Translations under genes and position numbers: made by a program
NCBI GenBank assembly: GCA_025935925.1
Contig: JAICUI010000026.1
Location: 1 to 41,678, forward strand
Reading direction: 5' to 3'
Length of the DNA stretch: 41,678 nt
Source of the DNA: Chloroflexota bacterium
Lineage (GTDB): Bacteria > Chloroflexota > Limnocylindria > Limnocylindrales > CSP1-4
The notes under the pieces: model-generated
What the model was told of the DNA's origin: nothing
Seen by the model: the letters and a program-made list of their open reading frames with translations, nothing else
Databases searched by the model: none
In this document: piece after piece, positions 32,387 to 40,262 of the stretch
Numbering within the stretch: position 1 is the stretch's first letter
How the letters are laid out: every line of letters begins with the position of its first letter

Positions 32387-33190
32387 ATGTCGAACGATGC
32401 CGTCCCCACCCCGTCGATCCCGCCTCGCGTCGATCTCCGCCGGCGCGTGCTCGCCGGCGAGCCGACCATCGGCCTGTTCCTCAACCTCGGCTCGATCGTG
32501 AGCGCCGAGATCGTCGCGCGCGCCGGCTACGACTGGGCGCTCGTCGACCTCGAGCACGGGATGGCGACCGAGACCGAGCTGCTCGGCCAGCTCGTCGCGA
32601 TCCAGTCCACGCCGTGCGCCGCCATCGTCCGCGTCGTGTCCGGTGAGCGCATGCGCGTGGGGCGCGTCCTCGACCTCGGCGCCGACGGGTTGATGATCCC
32701 GCGACTCGAGACGGTCGACCAGGTCAGCGAGACGGTCCGCTGGATGCGCTACCCGCCGGCCGGAATCCGCGGCGTCGCGACCGGGACGCGTGGCGCGGGC
32801 TACGCCACCGTCGCGCACCCCGAGGTGCAGGCGATCAGCCCTCGCGTCCTCGGCGTGTTCCAGATCGAGTCCAGGGCGGCAGTCGACGCCATCGAGGACA
32901 TCGCCGCGATCGACGGGGTGGACGTCCTGTTCGTCGGCCCGGCGGACCTGTCCCACGACCTCGGGATCCCGGGCGCTTTCGGCGACCCGGAGTTCGTCGC
33001 GCTGCTCGATCGGGTGGCAGCCGTCGCGCGGGCGCACGGCAAGGCCGCGGGGATCCTGGTCCGCGAGGCGGCCGAGGTCGAGGCGTACCGACGCCGCGGG
33101 TTCACGTTCCTCGGGATCGGCTCCGACTCCGGGTCGATCATGACCCGCGCCCGCAGCCAGCTCGCGGAGGCCCGGGCGGCGCTCGGCTGA
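32387..33190 (+). CDS. HpcH/HpaI-family aldolase/citrate lyase
   Basis: 267 residues, TIM-barrel class II aldolase. It has FLNLGSIVSAEIVARAGYDWALVDLEHG (general base region), the arginine in CAAIVRVVSGE, metal-binding Glu in GVFQIESRAAVDAI and the GPADLSHDLG motif. These enzymes cleave 2-keto-3-deoxy or 4-hydroxy-2-oxo acids to pyruvate and an aldehyde, or run the reverse aldol. Close relatives also include 2-dehydro-3-deoxyglucarate aldolase, so the substrate is open. ATG chosen behind the CATGAT box. Confidence 0.9.
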   Translation: MSNDAVPTPSIPPRVDLRRRVLAGEPTIGLFLNLGSIVSAEIVARAGYDWALVDLEHGMATETELLGQLVAIQSTPCAAIVRVVSGERMRVGRVLDLGADGLMIPRLETVDQVSETVRWMRYPPAGIRGVATGTRGAGYATVAHPEVQAISPRVLGVFQIESRAAVDAIEDIAAIDGVDVLFVGPADLSHDLGIPGAFGDPEFVALLDRVAAVARAHGKAAGILVREAAEVEAYRRRGFTFLGIGSDSGSIMTRARSQLAEARAALG

Positions 33191-33330
33191 CGCTCTGGCC
33201 GCCACGCTCGGGTGTCGGGGCGACGACAGCGTGCGCGTCCGGCGCGAGATAGGGCCGGGCGGGAGCCGCGGCGCACTGTGGCGTGATGGCCGTCCCGCCC
33301 GAGGACGGCGAAGCCCCCAAGGAGGGCGAG

Positions 33331-33549
33331 ATGAGCGAAGACCTCAAGGCGAAGGACGCGGGGCCCGAGGAGTACCGCAACCTCGTGAAGGATGCCGGGC
33401 CCGACGGGTACCGGAATCTCACGAAGGACGACGACACCGCCGGCCATCGCAAGTTCGCGGACGACGGCGATCAGCCGGGTCCTGACGGCCAGAAGCAGAT
33501 GCCGTCCATCTCGGGCGACGACGACGACACCGAGGGCCACCGCAAGTAG
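33331..33549 (+). CDS. Small acidic repeat protein of unknown function
   Basis: 72 residues, no hydrophobic core, very rich in Asp, Lys, Gly and Glu. A roughly 12-residue unit recurs: KDAGPEEYRNLV, KDAGPDGYRNLT, KDDDTAGHRKFA, and a last DDDDTEGHRK at the C-terminus. Probably disordered. AAGGAGGG (33319-33326) ends 4 bases before the ATG at 33331, so I prefer this start to the in-frame GTG/ATG at 33283-33288. No known family. It ends 10 bases from the convergent EamA gene. It could be a stress or desiccation protein, or a short peptide-precursor type; neither is shown. Confidence 0.7.
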   Translation: MSEDLKAKDAGPEEYRNLVKDAGPDGYRNLTKDDDTAGHRKFADDGDQPGPDGQKQMPSISGDDDDTEGHRK

Positions 33550-33558
33550 CGGCGGCCG

Positions 33559-34554
33559 CTACTCCTCCGACAGGTGCACCACGGGTTGCGGCAGGGGCGG
33601 CTCGTCGGCCACGGCCGGCGCCGTCTCTGACCGCCCGCGGGTCTGGGCGAGGATCACGCCGGCCAGGATCATCGCCCCGCCGAGCCACTGGACCGGCTCG
33701 AGCCGCTCCCCGAAGAGCAGGTACGCGCCCACGATCGTCCACAGCGGCTCGACGGTCGAGATGAGCGACGCCTGCGCCGCACCCACCCGGGCCGCGCCCG
33801 CGTAGAACGCCTGGATCGCCAGGAAGCCGGCGATCAGCCCCACGCCCAGGATCCCGGGCCACGCGGCGGGCGGGATCGTCGACGGCAGCACCGGGTGGCC
33901 CAGCCCGAGGTTGATCGCCCAGTAGGCGACGCCCGTCGCGGTGAGCATCACGGCGCTCGTCAGCGGCGCATCGGATGCGCCGTCGGATCCATGTCCGGTC
34001 CGATCGCTCCGCTCGCCCGAGTGGCGCGCCGCGAGGATGATCCACACCGAGTAGAACAGCGGCGACACGACGACCAGCAGCAGCCCGCCGATCGGCGGCA
34101 TCGCGGCGGCCGAGATCCCGCCGACGGCGAGCACCACGCCCGTCACCGCGATCGCGAGCGCCGTCCACGCGCGGCGACCCTCGAGCGGCCGCCCGAGCCG
34201 GAGCGCGAGGACGGCCACGACCGGCGGGTAGATGTAGACGATCAGCGCCGCGAGCGAGAGCGGCACGACGGCGATCCCCGCGTAGTACGTCGCCGTGTTC
34301 GAGAGGTAGAAGACGCCGAGCGCGATCGCGCCGACGAGCGCCGGCCGCGAGAGCGACCGGATCGCGGCGCGCGACGACGGGCGCGCCAGGACGACCACCC
34401 AGGCGAGGGCCGCGGCGATCCCGAACCGCCACGCCATCAGCGTCAGCCAGTCGACGCCGGTGCCGTACACCGGGCGTGCGAACAGGCCGCCCGACCCGAA
34501 GGCGAAAGCGGACACGATGACCAGCGCGATGCCGGTCAGGCGGACGGGATCCAC
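33559..34554 (-). CDS. EamA-type (DMT superfamily) transporter
   Basis: 331 residues, ten predicted membrane helices in two EamA halves (about 5-140 and 150-300), e.g. GVFYLSNTATYYAGIAVVPLSLAALIVYIYPPVVAVLA and the second-half AQASLISTVEPLWTIVGAYLLFGERLEPVQWLGGAMILAGVIL. Members export amino acids, nucleosides or other metabolites. A loop rich in Ser and Asp (ERSDRTGHGSDGASDA) separates the halves. The GTG at 34552-34554 follows a TACCCT box by 7 bases on the minus strand. Divergent from the CBS/kor operon. Confidence 0.9.
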   Translation of the reverse strand: MDPVRLTGIALVIVSAFAFGSGGLFARPVYGTGVDWLTLMAWRFGIAAALAWVVVLARPSSRAAIRSLSRPALVGAIALGVFYLSNTATYYAGIAVVPLSLAALIVYIYPPVVAVLALRLGRPLEGRRAWTALAIAVTGVVLAVGGISAAAMPPIGGLLLVVVSPLFYSVWIILAARHSGERSDRTGHGSDGASDAPLTSAVMLTATGVAYWAINLGLGHPVLPSTIPPAAWPGILGVGLIAGFLAIQAFYAGAARVGAAQASLISTVEPLWTIVGAYLLFGERLEPVQWLGGAMILAGVILAQTRGRSETAPAVADEPPLPQPVVHLSEE

Positions 34555-34561
34555 CGGCCCG

Positions 34562-34567
34562 AGGGTA
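34562..34567 (-). promoter_or_regulatory. TAnnnT box (TACCCT), leaderless -10 candidate
   Basis: On the minus strand TACCCT, 7 bases, GTG of the EamA gene. No Shine-Dalgarno in the gap. Confidence 0.5.
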
Positions 34568-34612
34568 CCCAAGGCACCCGTCGCCGCGACGGCGCCCCAG
34601 CACGGCTCCGCG

Positions 34613-34618
34613 TACACT
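34613..34618 (+). promoter_or_regulatory. TAnnnT box (TACACT), leaderless -10 candidate of the kor operon
   Basis: TACACT, then TTCCCC, then GTG at 34625. The gap is pyrimidine-rich and cannot be a ribosome-binding site. Confidence 0.6.
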
Positions 34619-34624
34619 TTCCCC

Positions 34625-35137
34625 GTGGCCGATCTCACCGAGCGCGCCGTCGCGGCGCGCGTCCCCAGCCTCGCGTCCGCGCAGCTCAGCAGGATCGGAC
34701 GCCGGGAGCCCGTCACCGTGGAGCCGGGCACGTCGATCGGGGCCTGCGTGCGGGCGATCCAGCGCACCGGGACGGGCGATTCGGCGTTCGTGACCGATGC
34801 CGACGGCCGGCTCCTCGGCGTCCTGACGGAGCGCGACGTGTTCGCCCGCCTCGTCGGACCCGACGTCGCCGCGGCCGTGGACGTCGACGCGCCCGTCGAG
34901 ACCATGATGACCACCGAGCCCCACACGCTCTCGACCGACCAGACCGTCCGCGACGCGTTGGAGCTGATGCAGAGCGGCCGCTACCGCAACGTGCCGCTCG
35001 TCGACGAGGCGGACCGCCTCGTCGGCGTCGTGCGCCAGGTCGACATCCTCAAGTACCTCGCGGAGTCGTTCCCGGAGGAGCTGCTCAACCTCCCGCCGCG
35101 ACCCCACCAGCAGATGGAGCGAGCCGAAGGCGGATGA
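34625..35137 (+). CDS. CBS-domain pair protein
   Basis: 170 residues, essentially one Bateman module. The first CBS repeat covers about residues 25-85 (EPVTVEPGTSIGACVRAIQRTGTGDSAFVTDADGRLLGVLTERDVFARL). The second covers about 97-155 (MMTTEPHTLSTDQTVRDALELMQSGRYRNVPLVDEADRLVGVVRQVDILKYL). Such modules bind AMP, ATP or other adenosyl ligands. First gene of the operon; its stop overlaps the korA start (ATGA). A cytoplasmic energy-state sensor for the oxidoreductase is a reasonable inference. The start is fixed by the TACACT box. Confidence 0.88.
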   Translation: MADLTERAVAARVPSLASAQLSRIGRREPVTVEPGTSIGACVRAIQRTGTGDSAFVTDADGRLLGVLTERDVFARLVGPDVAAAVDVDAPVETMMTTEPHTLSTDQTVRDALELMQSGRYRNVPLVDEADRLVGVVRQVDILKYLAESFPEELLNLPPRPHQQMERAEGG

Positions 35138-37002
35138 CCACGCTCTCCGAGGCCCCACAGCACCGCACCCAGGAGCTCGACCGCGTCACGATCCGGTTCG
35201 CGGGCGACTCCGGCGACGGCATGCAGCTCACCGGGACCCAGTTCACCCGGACCGCCGCCGTCTTCGGCAACGACATCAGCACCTTCCCGGACTACCCGGC
35301 CGAGATCCGTGCGCCGGCCGGGTCGCTGCCCGGCGTGTCCGGCTTCCAGCTCAGCTTCTCCGCGAGCGACATCCACACGCCGGGTGACCAGCCGGACGTG
35401 CTCGTCGCGATGAACCCGGCGGCGCTCAAGACGAACGTCGGCGAGCTCATCCCGGGCGGCGCGCTGATCGTCAACAGCGACGCGTTCACGCAGCAGAACC
35501 TGAACAAGGCGGCGTACACCTCGAACCCCCTGACCGACGGGTCGCTCAAGCAGTACAACGTGTTCGAGGTGCCGATCAGCACGCTCAACGCGCGCTCGGC
35601 CGAGGGGCTCGAGATGACGAGCCGCCAGGTCGACCTCACCAAGAACTTCTTCGCGCTGGGCCTGATGTTCTGGCTCTACGAGCGGTCGATGGACCCGACG
35701 CTCGCATGGATCCAGTCGAAGTTCGGCGCCCGGCCCGTGATCGCCGAGGCGAACACGCGCGCCCTCAAGGCCGGCTACGCCTACGGCGAGACGACCGAGA
35801 TGTTCCACACGACGTACCGGGTCCCGCGCGCGAAGCTGCCGCCCGGCCTGTACCGGAACATCACCGGCAACGAGGCGACGGGGCTCGGCTTCCTGACGGC
35901 CTCGAAGCTCGCGAAGCGGACGCTGTTCTACGGCTCGTACCCCATCACGCCTGCGTCGGACATCCTCCACCAGCTGTCCGCGTACAAGCACTTCGGCGTC
36001 CGCGCGTTCCAGGCCGAGGACGAGATCGCGGCGATCGGCGCGGCGATCGGCGCGTCGTACGGCGGGGCGCTCGCGCTGACCGGCACCTCGGGCCCCGGCG
36101 TGACCCTCAAGTCCGAGGCGATGGGCCTGGCCGTGATGACCGAGCTGCCGCTCGTCGTGATCGACGTCCAGCGCGCCGGCCCGTCCACGGGCATGCCCAC
36201 CAAGGTCGAGCAGGCGGACCTGCTCCAGGTCCTGTACGGCCGCAACGGCGAGTCGCCGCTGCCGGTCGTCGCGCCGGCCACGCCCGGCGAGTGCTTCACG
36301 ATGGCCATCGAGGCGTCACGGCTCGCGCTCAAGTACATGACCCCGGTCGTGTACCTCTCGGACGCGTTCGTGGCCAACGGCGCCGAGCCGTGGCAGGTGC
36401 CGTCCCTGGACGACCTCCCCGACATCGGCGTCGCGAACGCGGAGCGGGGCGAGGGCATCTTCCGCCCGTACGCCCGCGATCCCGAGACGCTCGCGCGGCC
36501 GTGGGCCGTGCCCGGGACGCCGGGGCTGGAGCACCGGATCGGCGGCCTCGAGAAGGCCGACGGCCTCGGCAACGTGAGCTACGACCCCGAGAACCACCAC
36601 AGGATGACGCTGCTCCGGGCCCAGAAGGTGGCCGGGATCGCGAAGGACATCGCGCCCCTGGACGTGTTCGGGCCCGACTCGGGCGACCTGCTGATCGTCG
36701 GCTGGGGCTCCACCTATGGCGCGATCCGCAGCGCGGTCGAGCGCCTGCAGGCGGCCGGCCGGTCGGTCGCCCACGCGCACCTCCGGCATCTCAACCCGTT
36801 CCCGGCCAACACCGGGGACGTCCTCCGAAGCTACGACCGGGTCCTCATCCCGGAGATCAACCTCGGGCAGCTCGCGATGCTGCTCCGGGCCGCGTTCCTG
36901 GTGGACGCGATCAGCTACAACCGGGTGCGGGGCAAGCCGTTCCGCATCCAGGAGATCGTCGACGAGGCCGAGCGGGTCCTCGCCGGGGGGAGCAACGCAT
37001 GA
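35134..37002 (+). CDS. korA: 2-oxoacid:ferredoxin oxidoreductase, fused gamma-alpha subunit
   Basis: 622 residues. Residues about 18-200 are the gamma domain, starting RFAGDSGDGMQLTGTQF; from about 240 the alpha (pyrimidine-binding) domain follows with GNEATGLGFLTASKLAKRTLFYGSYPITPASDILHQL, AEDEIAAIGAAIGASYGGA and TGTSGPGVTLKSEAMGLA. The end VERLQAAGRSVAHAHLRHLNPFPANTGDVL is typical of KorA. With KorB it decarboxylates a 2-oxoacid, most likely 2-oxoglutarate, to the acyl-CoA, reducing ferredoxin. ATG overlaps the CBS gene stop, and GAAGG precedes it. The substrate is by family resemblance. Confidence 0.93.
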   Translation: MTTLSEAPQHRTQELDRVTIRFAGDSGDGMQLTGTQFTRTAAVFGNDISTFPDYPAEIRAPAGSLPGVSGFQLSFSASDIHTPGDQPDVLVAMNPAALKTNVGELIPGGALIVNSDAFTQQNLNKAAYTSNPLTDGSLKQYNVFEVPISTLNARSAEGLEMTSRQVDLTKNFFALGLMFWLYERSMDPTLAWIQSKFGARPVIAEANTRALKAGYAYGETTEMFHTTYRVPRAKLPPGLYRNITGNEATGLGFLTASKLAKRTLFYGSYPITPASDILHQLSAYKHFGVRAFQAEDEIAAIGAAIGASYGGALALTGTSGPGVTLKSEAMGLAVMTELPLVVIDVQRAGPSTGMPTKVEQADLLQVLYGRNGESPLPVVAPATPGECFTMAIEASRLALKYMTPVVYLSDAFVANGAEPWQVPSLDDLPDIGVANAERGEGIFRPYARDPETLARPWAVPGTPGLEHRIGGLEKADGLGNVSYDPENHHRMTLLRAQKVAGIAKDIAPLDVFGPDSGDLLIVGWGSTYGAIRSAVERLQAAGRSVAHAHLRHLNPFPANTGDVLRSYDRVLIPEINLGQLAMLLRAAFLVDAISYNRVRGKPFRIQEIVDEAERVLAGGSNA

Positions 37003-38039
37003 CCACGACCGAGGCGCCGGAGGGCACCGCGCCGATTCAGCTGACGCGCAAGGACTTCGTCTCGGACCAGGAGGTCCGCTGGTGCCCGGGCTGCGGCGAC
37101 TACTCGATCCTCGCCCAGACCCAGAAGGTGATGCCGGACTTCGGCGTGCCGAAGGAGAACATCGTCTTCATCTCCGGCATCGGCTGCTCGGGCCGGCTGC
37201 CGTACTACATGAACACGTACGGGTTCCACACGATCCACGGTCGCGCGCCCACGCTCGCGACGGGCCTCAAGACCGCCCGCCCCGACCTGATGGTCTGGGT
37301 GATCACCGGCGACGGCGACGCGCTGTCCATCGGCGGCAACCACTTCATCCACTCGATGCGCCGGAACGTCGACTTCACGATGGTGATGTTCAACAACCGG
37401 ATCTACGGCCTGACCAAGGGCCAGACCTCGCCCACGTCGGAGTTCGGGAAGCGGACGAAGTCGACGCCGATGGGCTCCATCGACCGGCCGGTCATGCCGC
37501 TGACGCTCGCCCTCGCCGCGGAGGCGACGTTCGTCGCGCGGACGGTCGACACCCACACGGAGCATCTCCAGCGCACGCTCGAGGCGGCGGGTCGCCACCG
37601 CGGCGCCTCGTACGTCGAGGTCCTCCAGAACTGCAACATCTTCAACGACGGGGCCTGGCGCGAGTTCACCGAGCGGGACGTCCGCGACGACCGGATGCTC
37701 GTGCTCGAGCACGGCCAGCCGATGATCTTCGGCAAGGACCGCGACAAGGGCATTCGCCTCAACGGCCTCCACCCCGAGGTGGTCACGATCGGCCACGACG
37801 GCGTGACCGAGGCGGACATCGTCGTCCACGACGCGCACGCCGAGGACCCGTATCTCGCGCTGATCCTGTCGCGCATGTTCTGGCCCGAGTTCCCGGTCCC
37901 GGTGGGCATCCTGCGGGACGTCAGCCAGCCGACCCACTCGGACCTCATCGACGAGCAGATCGACGCCGCGCGGGCCAAGTCCGGCGAGGGCGACATCGCG
38001 AAGGCGCTCGTCGCCGGCGAGACCTGGACGGTGAGCTGA
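36999..38039 (+). CDS. korB: 2-oxoacid:ferredoxin oxidoreductase, beta subunit
   Basis: 346 residues, thiamine pyrophosphate and [4Fe-4S] subunit. Cluster cysteines are visible in RWCPGCGDYSIL (Cys29, Cys32), GIGCSGR (Cys63) and LQNCNIF (Cys212). The TPP site is TGDGDALSIGGNHFIHSMRRNVDFTMVMFNNRIYGLTKGQ. The ATG overlaps the korA stop (ATGA) and is preceded by a G-rich ribosome-binding site. In a TCA-cycle setting it yields succinyl-CoA and reduced ferredoxin, a partner for the 7Fe ferredoxin at 29065. Confidence 0.95.
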   Translation: MTTTEAPEGTAPIQLTRKDFVSDQEVRWCPGCGDYSILAQTQKVMPDFGVPKENIVFISGIGCSGRLPYYMNTYGFHTIHGRAPTLATGLKTARPDLMVWVITGDGDALSIGGNHFIHSMRRNVDFTMVMFNNRIYGLTKGQTSPTSEFGKRTKSTPMGSIDRPVMPLTLALAAEATFVARTVDTHTEHLQRTLEAAGRHRGASYVEVLQNCNIFNDGAWREFTERDVRDDRMLVLEHGQPMIFGKDRDKGIRLNGLHPEVVTIGHDGVTEADIVVHDAHAEDPYLALILSRMFWPEFPVPVGILRDVSQPTHSDLIDEQIDAARAKSGEGDIAKALVAGETWTVS

Positions 38040-38041
38040 CG

Positions 38042-38542
38042 GTGCTGTGCCCCAACTGCCGGTTCGAGAACTTCGAGGGCGAGGACACGTGCGCCAACTG
38101 CGGCGCCGACCTGATGGGGCGCGACGTGCCGCAGCCCGCGATGGAGTACCACGACACGGTGCTCGGCGAGCACCTCGACGCGCTCGGGATCGGCAGGTTC
38201 CGGACGGTCGAACCGTCGCTCCCGGTGGCGAACGCCATCCGGCTGATGCACCAGGACGACATCGACTGCCTGCTCGTCTGCACGGACGATCGGCTGGTCG
38301 GCATCTTCACCGACCGCGACGCCGTCGCGAAGGCCGCCGACAAGCGGCTCGGGCTGTACCGCGTGGACGACTTCATGACGCCCGACCCGGTGGTCCTGCG
38401 CAGCTCGGACACGCTCGCGGTCGCGGTCCACAAGATGGCCGTCGGCGAGTTCCGGCACATCCCGGTGGTCGACGGCGATCGGCCGATCGGCGTCGTCGCG
38501 GCCGCGGACGTCTTCCGTCACCTGGTCGGCTCGCTGGCGTGA
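38042..38542 (+). CDS. Zinc-ribbon plus CBS-domain protein
   Basis: 166 residues. The N-terminus LCPNCRFEN...DTCANCGADL is a C-x2-C...C-x2-C zinc ribbon (residues about 3-23). After a short linker two CBS repeats follow: FRTVEPSLPVANAIRLMHQDDIDCLLVCTDDRLVGIFTDRD and MTPDPVVLRSSDTLAVAVHKMAVGEFRHIPVVDGDRPIGVVAAAD. The GTG start lies 2 bases after the korB stop. Second CBS protein of the operon; ribbon and adenosyl sensor in one chain suggests a regulator that docks on a partner, perhaps KorAB. Confidence 0.87.
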   Translation: MLCPNCRFENFEGEDTCANCGADLMGRDVPQPAMEYHDTVLGEHLDALGIGRFRTVEPSLPVANAIRLMHQDDIDCLLVCTDDRLVGIFTDRDAVAKAADKRLGLYRVDDFMTPDPVVLRSSDTLAVAVHKMAVGEFRHIPVVDGDRPIGVVAAADVFRHLVGSLA

Positions 38543-38928
38543 CCGCGTCCGCGCGGATCGCGGTCGTCGCCGACGACCTCATCTGGGCGACGCGCCTGGC
38601 GGACGGCGTCCGTTCGTGCGGGGCGCTGCCGGTCCCGGCCCGCTCCGCGGCGGGGGTGCCCGCGGCGCTGGACGGCGCCCGTGGCGCGATCGTCGACCTC
38701 ACGTCGCGGGCATACGACGGCCTGGCGGTGCTGCGCACGGCGGCGGCGGCCGGCGTGCCCGCGATCGCCGTGGGGCAGCACGACGAGATCGAGCTCCGTC
38801 GCGCCGCGCGCGCCGCCGGGGCCACGCGCGTCTACGCGTACCGCGCCCTGTTCGAGCACGGGCAGCGCGAGCTCGGCGGGTGGATCGGGTCGCTGCCCGC
38901 GCCGTCCGTCAGCGGATCCGCCCGTTGA
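38539..38928 (+). CDS. Receiver-like (pseudo-response-regulator) small protein
   Basis: 129 residues. It begins ARIAVVADDLIWATRLADGVRSCGA and goes on to GARGAIVDLTSRAYDGLAVLRTAAAAGVPAIAVGQHDE and RRAARAAGATRVYAYRALFEHGQREL. This is the alternating strand/helix order of a CheY-type receiver with AVVADD at strand 1 and an Asp in IVDLTS at strand 3, but the conserved Lys of strand 5 is not evident. No output domain. The GTG start overlaps the previous stop (GTGA). Function unknown; the operon context hints at signalling tied to the oxidoreductase. Confidence 0.75.
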   Translation: MTASARIAVVADDLIWATRLADGVRSCGALPVPARSAAGVPAALDGARGAIVDLTSRAYDGLAVLRTAAAAGVPAIAVGQHDEIELRRAARAAGATRVYAYRALFEHGQRELGGWIGSLPAPSVSGSAR

Positions 38929-40109
38929 CGTCCGAGGCCGCGCCCGTCGCCGGGATCCCCGCGACGCGCTACGCGGAGCGGCTGGCCGGGGCACGCCGCG
39001 AAGCGGCCCGCGCGGGCCTCGACGCGCTGCTGGTCGGCGTGGGCGCCGACCTGCGCTACCTCACCGGCTACGAGGCGATGCCGCTCGAACGCCTCACGAT
39101 GCTCGTCCTCCCGTCGATGGACGGCGCCGCGGCGACGCTGATCGCGCCTCGACTGGAGGTCACGCCCGCCCGCGGCTCCGCCGCCGCGCGGACGGGTGCG
39201 ATCGAGATCGCGACCTGGGAGGAGACCGAGGACCCGATGGCCCTCGTGGCGTCCCGGCTCGCCACGGCGACCCGCGGCCGCGCGGACGAGGTCGCGACGG
39301 TGGCCGTGTCGGACGGGCTGCGCGCGGCGTTCGTGCTCGGGCTCCAGCGGGTGCTGCCCGGGGCGCGGTTCTCGCTCACCTCGTCGGTGCTGCGGGCGCT
39401 GCGGATGCGCAAGGATGCCGACGAGGTGGCGCTGCTGCGCGCGGCGGCCGCGGCTGCGGACCGCGTGGTGCTCACGATCGCGAACGGCCGTCTGGTGGGC
39501 CGCACGGAGGCCGACGTCGCGCGCGAGGTCCGCGAGCGTCTGGTCGCCGAGGGTCACGACCGGGCCGAGTTCTCGATCGTGGCCTCCGGGCCCAACAGCG
39601 CGTCGCCACACCACGACGCGAGCGACCGCGTGATCGCCGGCGGCGAGCCGATCGTCCTCGACATCGGCGGGACCGTGCATGGCTACGCCTCGGACACGAC
39701 CCGCACGCTGTGGGTGACCGGTCCCGAGGACGCCGCGCCGGCCCCGGAGTTCCTGCGGCTCTACGGCGTGCTCCAGGCCGCGCAGCAAGCCGCGACCGCC
39801 GCCGTGCGTCCCGGAGTCGCCTGCGACGCGATCGACGCCGCCGCCCGAGACGTGATCACCGACGCGGGCTACGGGCCGTGGTTCTTCCACCGGACCGGGC
39901 ACGGCATCGGCCTCGAGGGCCACGAGGACCCGTACATCGTCGCGGGGAACGGTGAGCCGCTCGGCGCCGGCATGGCGTTCAGCGTCGAGCCGGGGATCTA
40001 CCTCGAGGGCCGGTACGGGGCGCGGATCGAGGACATCGTCGTGTGCGGCGAAACGGGCCCGGACGTCCTCAACCTAACGACGCGCGACCTGCTCGTCGTT
40101 CGCGGTTGA
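38925..40109 (+). CDS. Xaa-Pro aminopeptidase/M24 metallopeptidase
   Basis: 394 residues. The N-terminal creatinase-like domain (about 10-165) has DALLVGVGADLRYLTGYEA; the C-terminal pita-bread domain holds all five metal ligands: Asp in VLDIGGTVHGY, Asp in ASDTTRT, His in HRTGHGIGLEGHE, Glu in SVEPGIY and Glu in RIEDIVV. It cleaves N-terminal residues next to proline, or dipeptides (prolidase), with a two-metal centre. TTG 38925 overlaps the previous stop as TTGA and is the natural coupled start. Last gene of the operon. Confidence 0.9.
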   Translation: MTSEAAPVAGIPATRYAERLAGARREAARAGLDALLVGVGADLRYLTGYEAMPLERLTMLVLPSMDGAAATLIAPRLEVTPARGSAAARTGAIEIATWEETEDPMALVASRLATATRGRADEVATVAVSDGLRAAFVLGLQRVLPGARFSLTSSVLRALRMRKDADEVALLRAAAAAADRVVLTIANGRLVGRTEADVAREVRERLVAEGHDRAEFSIVASGPNSASPHHDASDRVIAGGEPIVLDIGGTVHGYASDTTRTLWVTGPEDAAPAPEFLRLYGVLQAAQQAATAAVRPGVACDAIDAAARDVITDAGYGPWFFHRTGHGIGLEGHEDPYIVAGNGEPLGAGMAFSVEPGIYLEGRYGARIEDIVVCGETGPDVLNLTTRDLLVVRG

Positions 40110-40127
40110 CGCCGCGCGCGGGCCGTC

Positions 40128-40150
40128 GCCCCGGCGTGGGCCGCCGGGGC
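40128..40150 (+). terminator. Hairpin after the kor operon
   Basis: GCCCCGGC (40128-40135) and GCCGGGGC (40143-40150) make a perfect 8-bp stem with a 7-base loop, 19 bases after the peptidase stop. No T-tract. Confidence 0.5.
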
Positions 40151-40154
40151 GGGG

Positions 40155-40160
40155 TATCAT
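40155..40160 (+). promoter_or_regulatory. -10 box candidate (TATCAT) for the downstream gene
   Basis: TATCAT lies directly after the hairpin. A start near 40167 would place a 7-bp stem (ACGGTCG/CGACCGT, 40168-40186) at the very 5' end of the transcript. Confidence 0.45.
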
Positions 40161-40211
40161 CCGCCGAACGGTCGAGCCCCGACCGTCGCGCAGCGTGACC
40201 CAGCCCAACCC

Positions 40212-40262
40212 ATGACCTTCCTGATCACGCGGGGCCGCACCCCGCGTCCCTCGCACCGGTGA
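40212..40262 (+). CDS. Possible 16-residue leader peptide
   Basis: ATG at 40212 opens a frame of 16 codons rich in Arg and Pro (MTFLITRGRTPRPSHR). It ends in a TGA that overlaps the GTG start of the next gene as GTGA. An 8-bp stem (ACGCGGGG/CCCCGCGT, 40227-40247) lies inside it. The layout suits translational coupling or attenuation. Too short to be certain it is translated. Confidence 0.4.
   Translation: MTFLITRGRTPRPSHR

Noticed and set aside
33895-35133. Arg/Pro-rich N-terminal extension of korA
   Set aside because: It is antisense to the EamA gene and overlaps the CBS gene; the ATG at 35134 has a ribosome-binding site and overlaps the previous stop.
38960-40109. Xaa-Pro peptidase as a creatinase in an osmolyte pathway with proC and the pot importer
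   Set aside because: It sits in the kor operon, far from those genes, and carries the general M24 metal site; no substrate-specific evidence.
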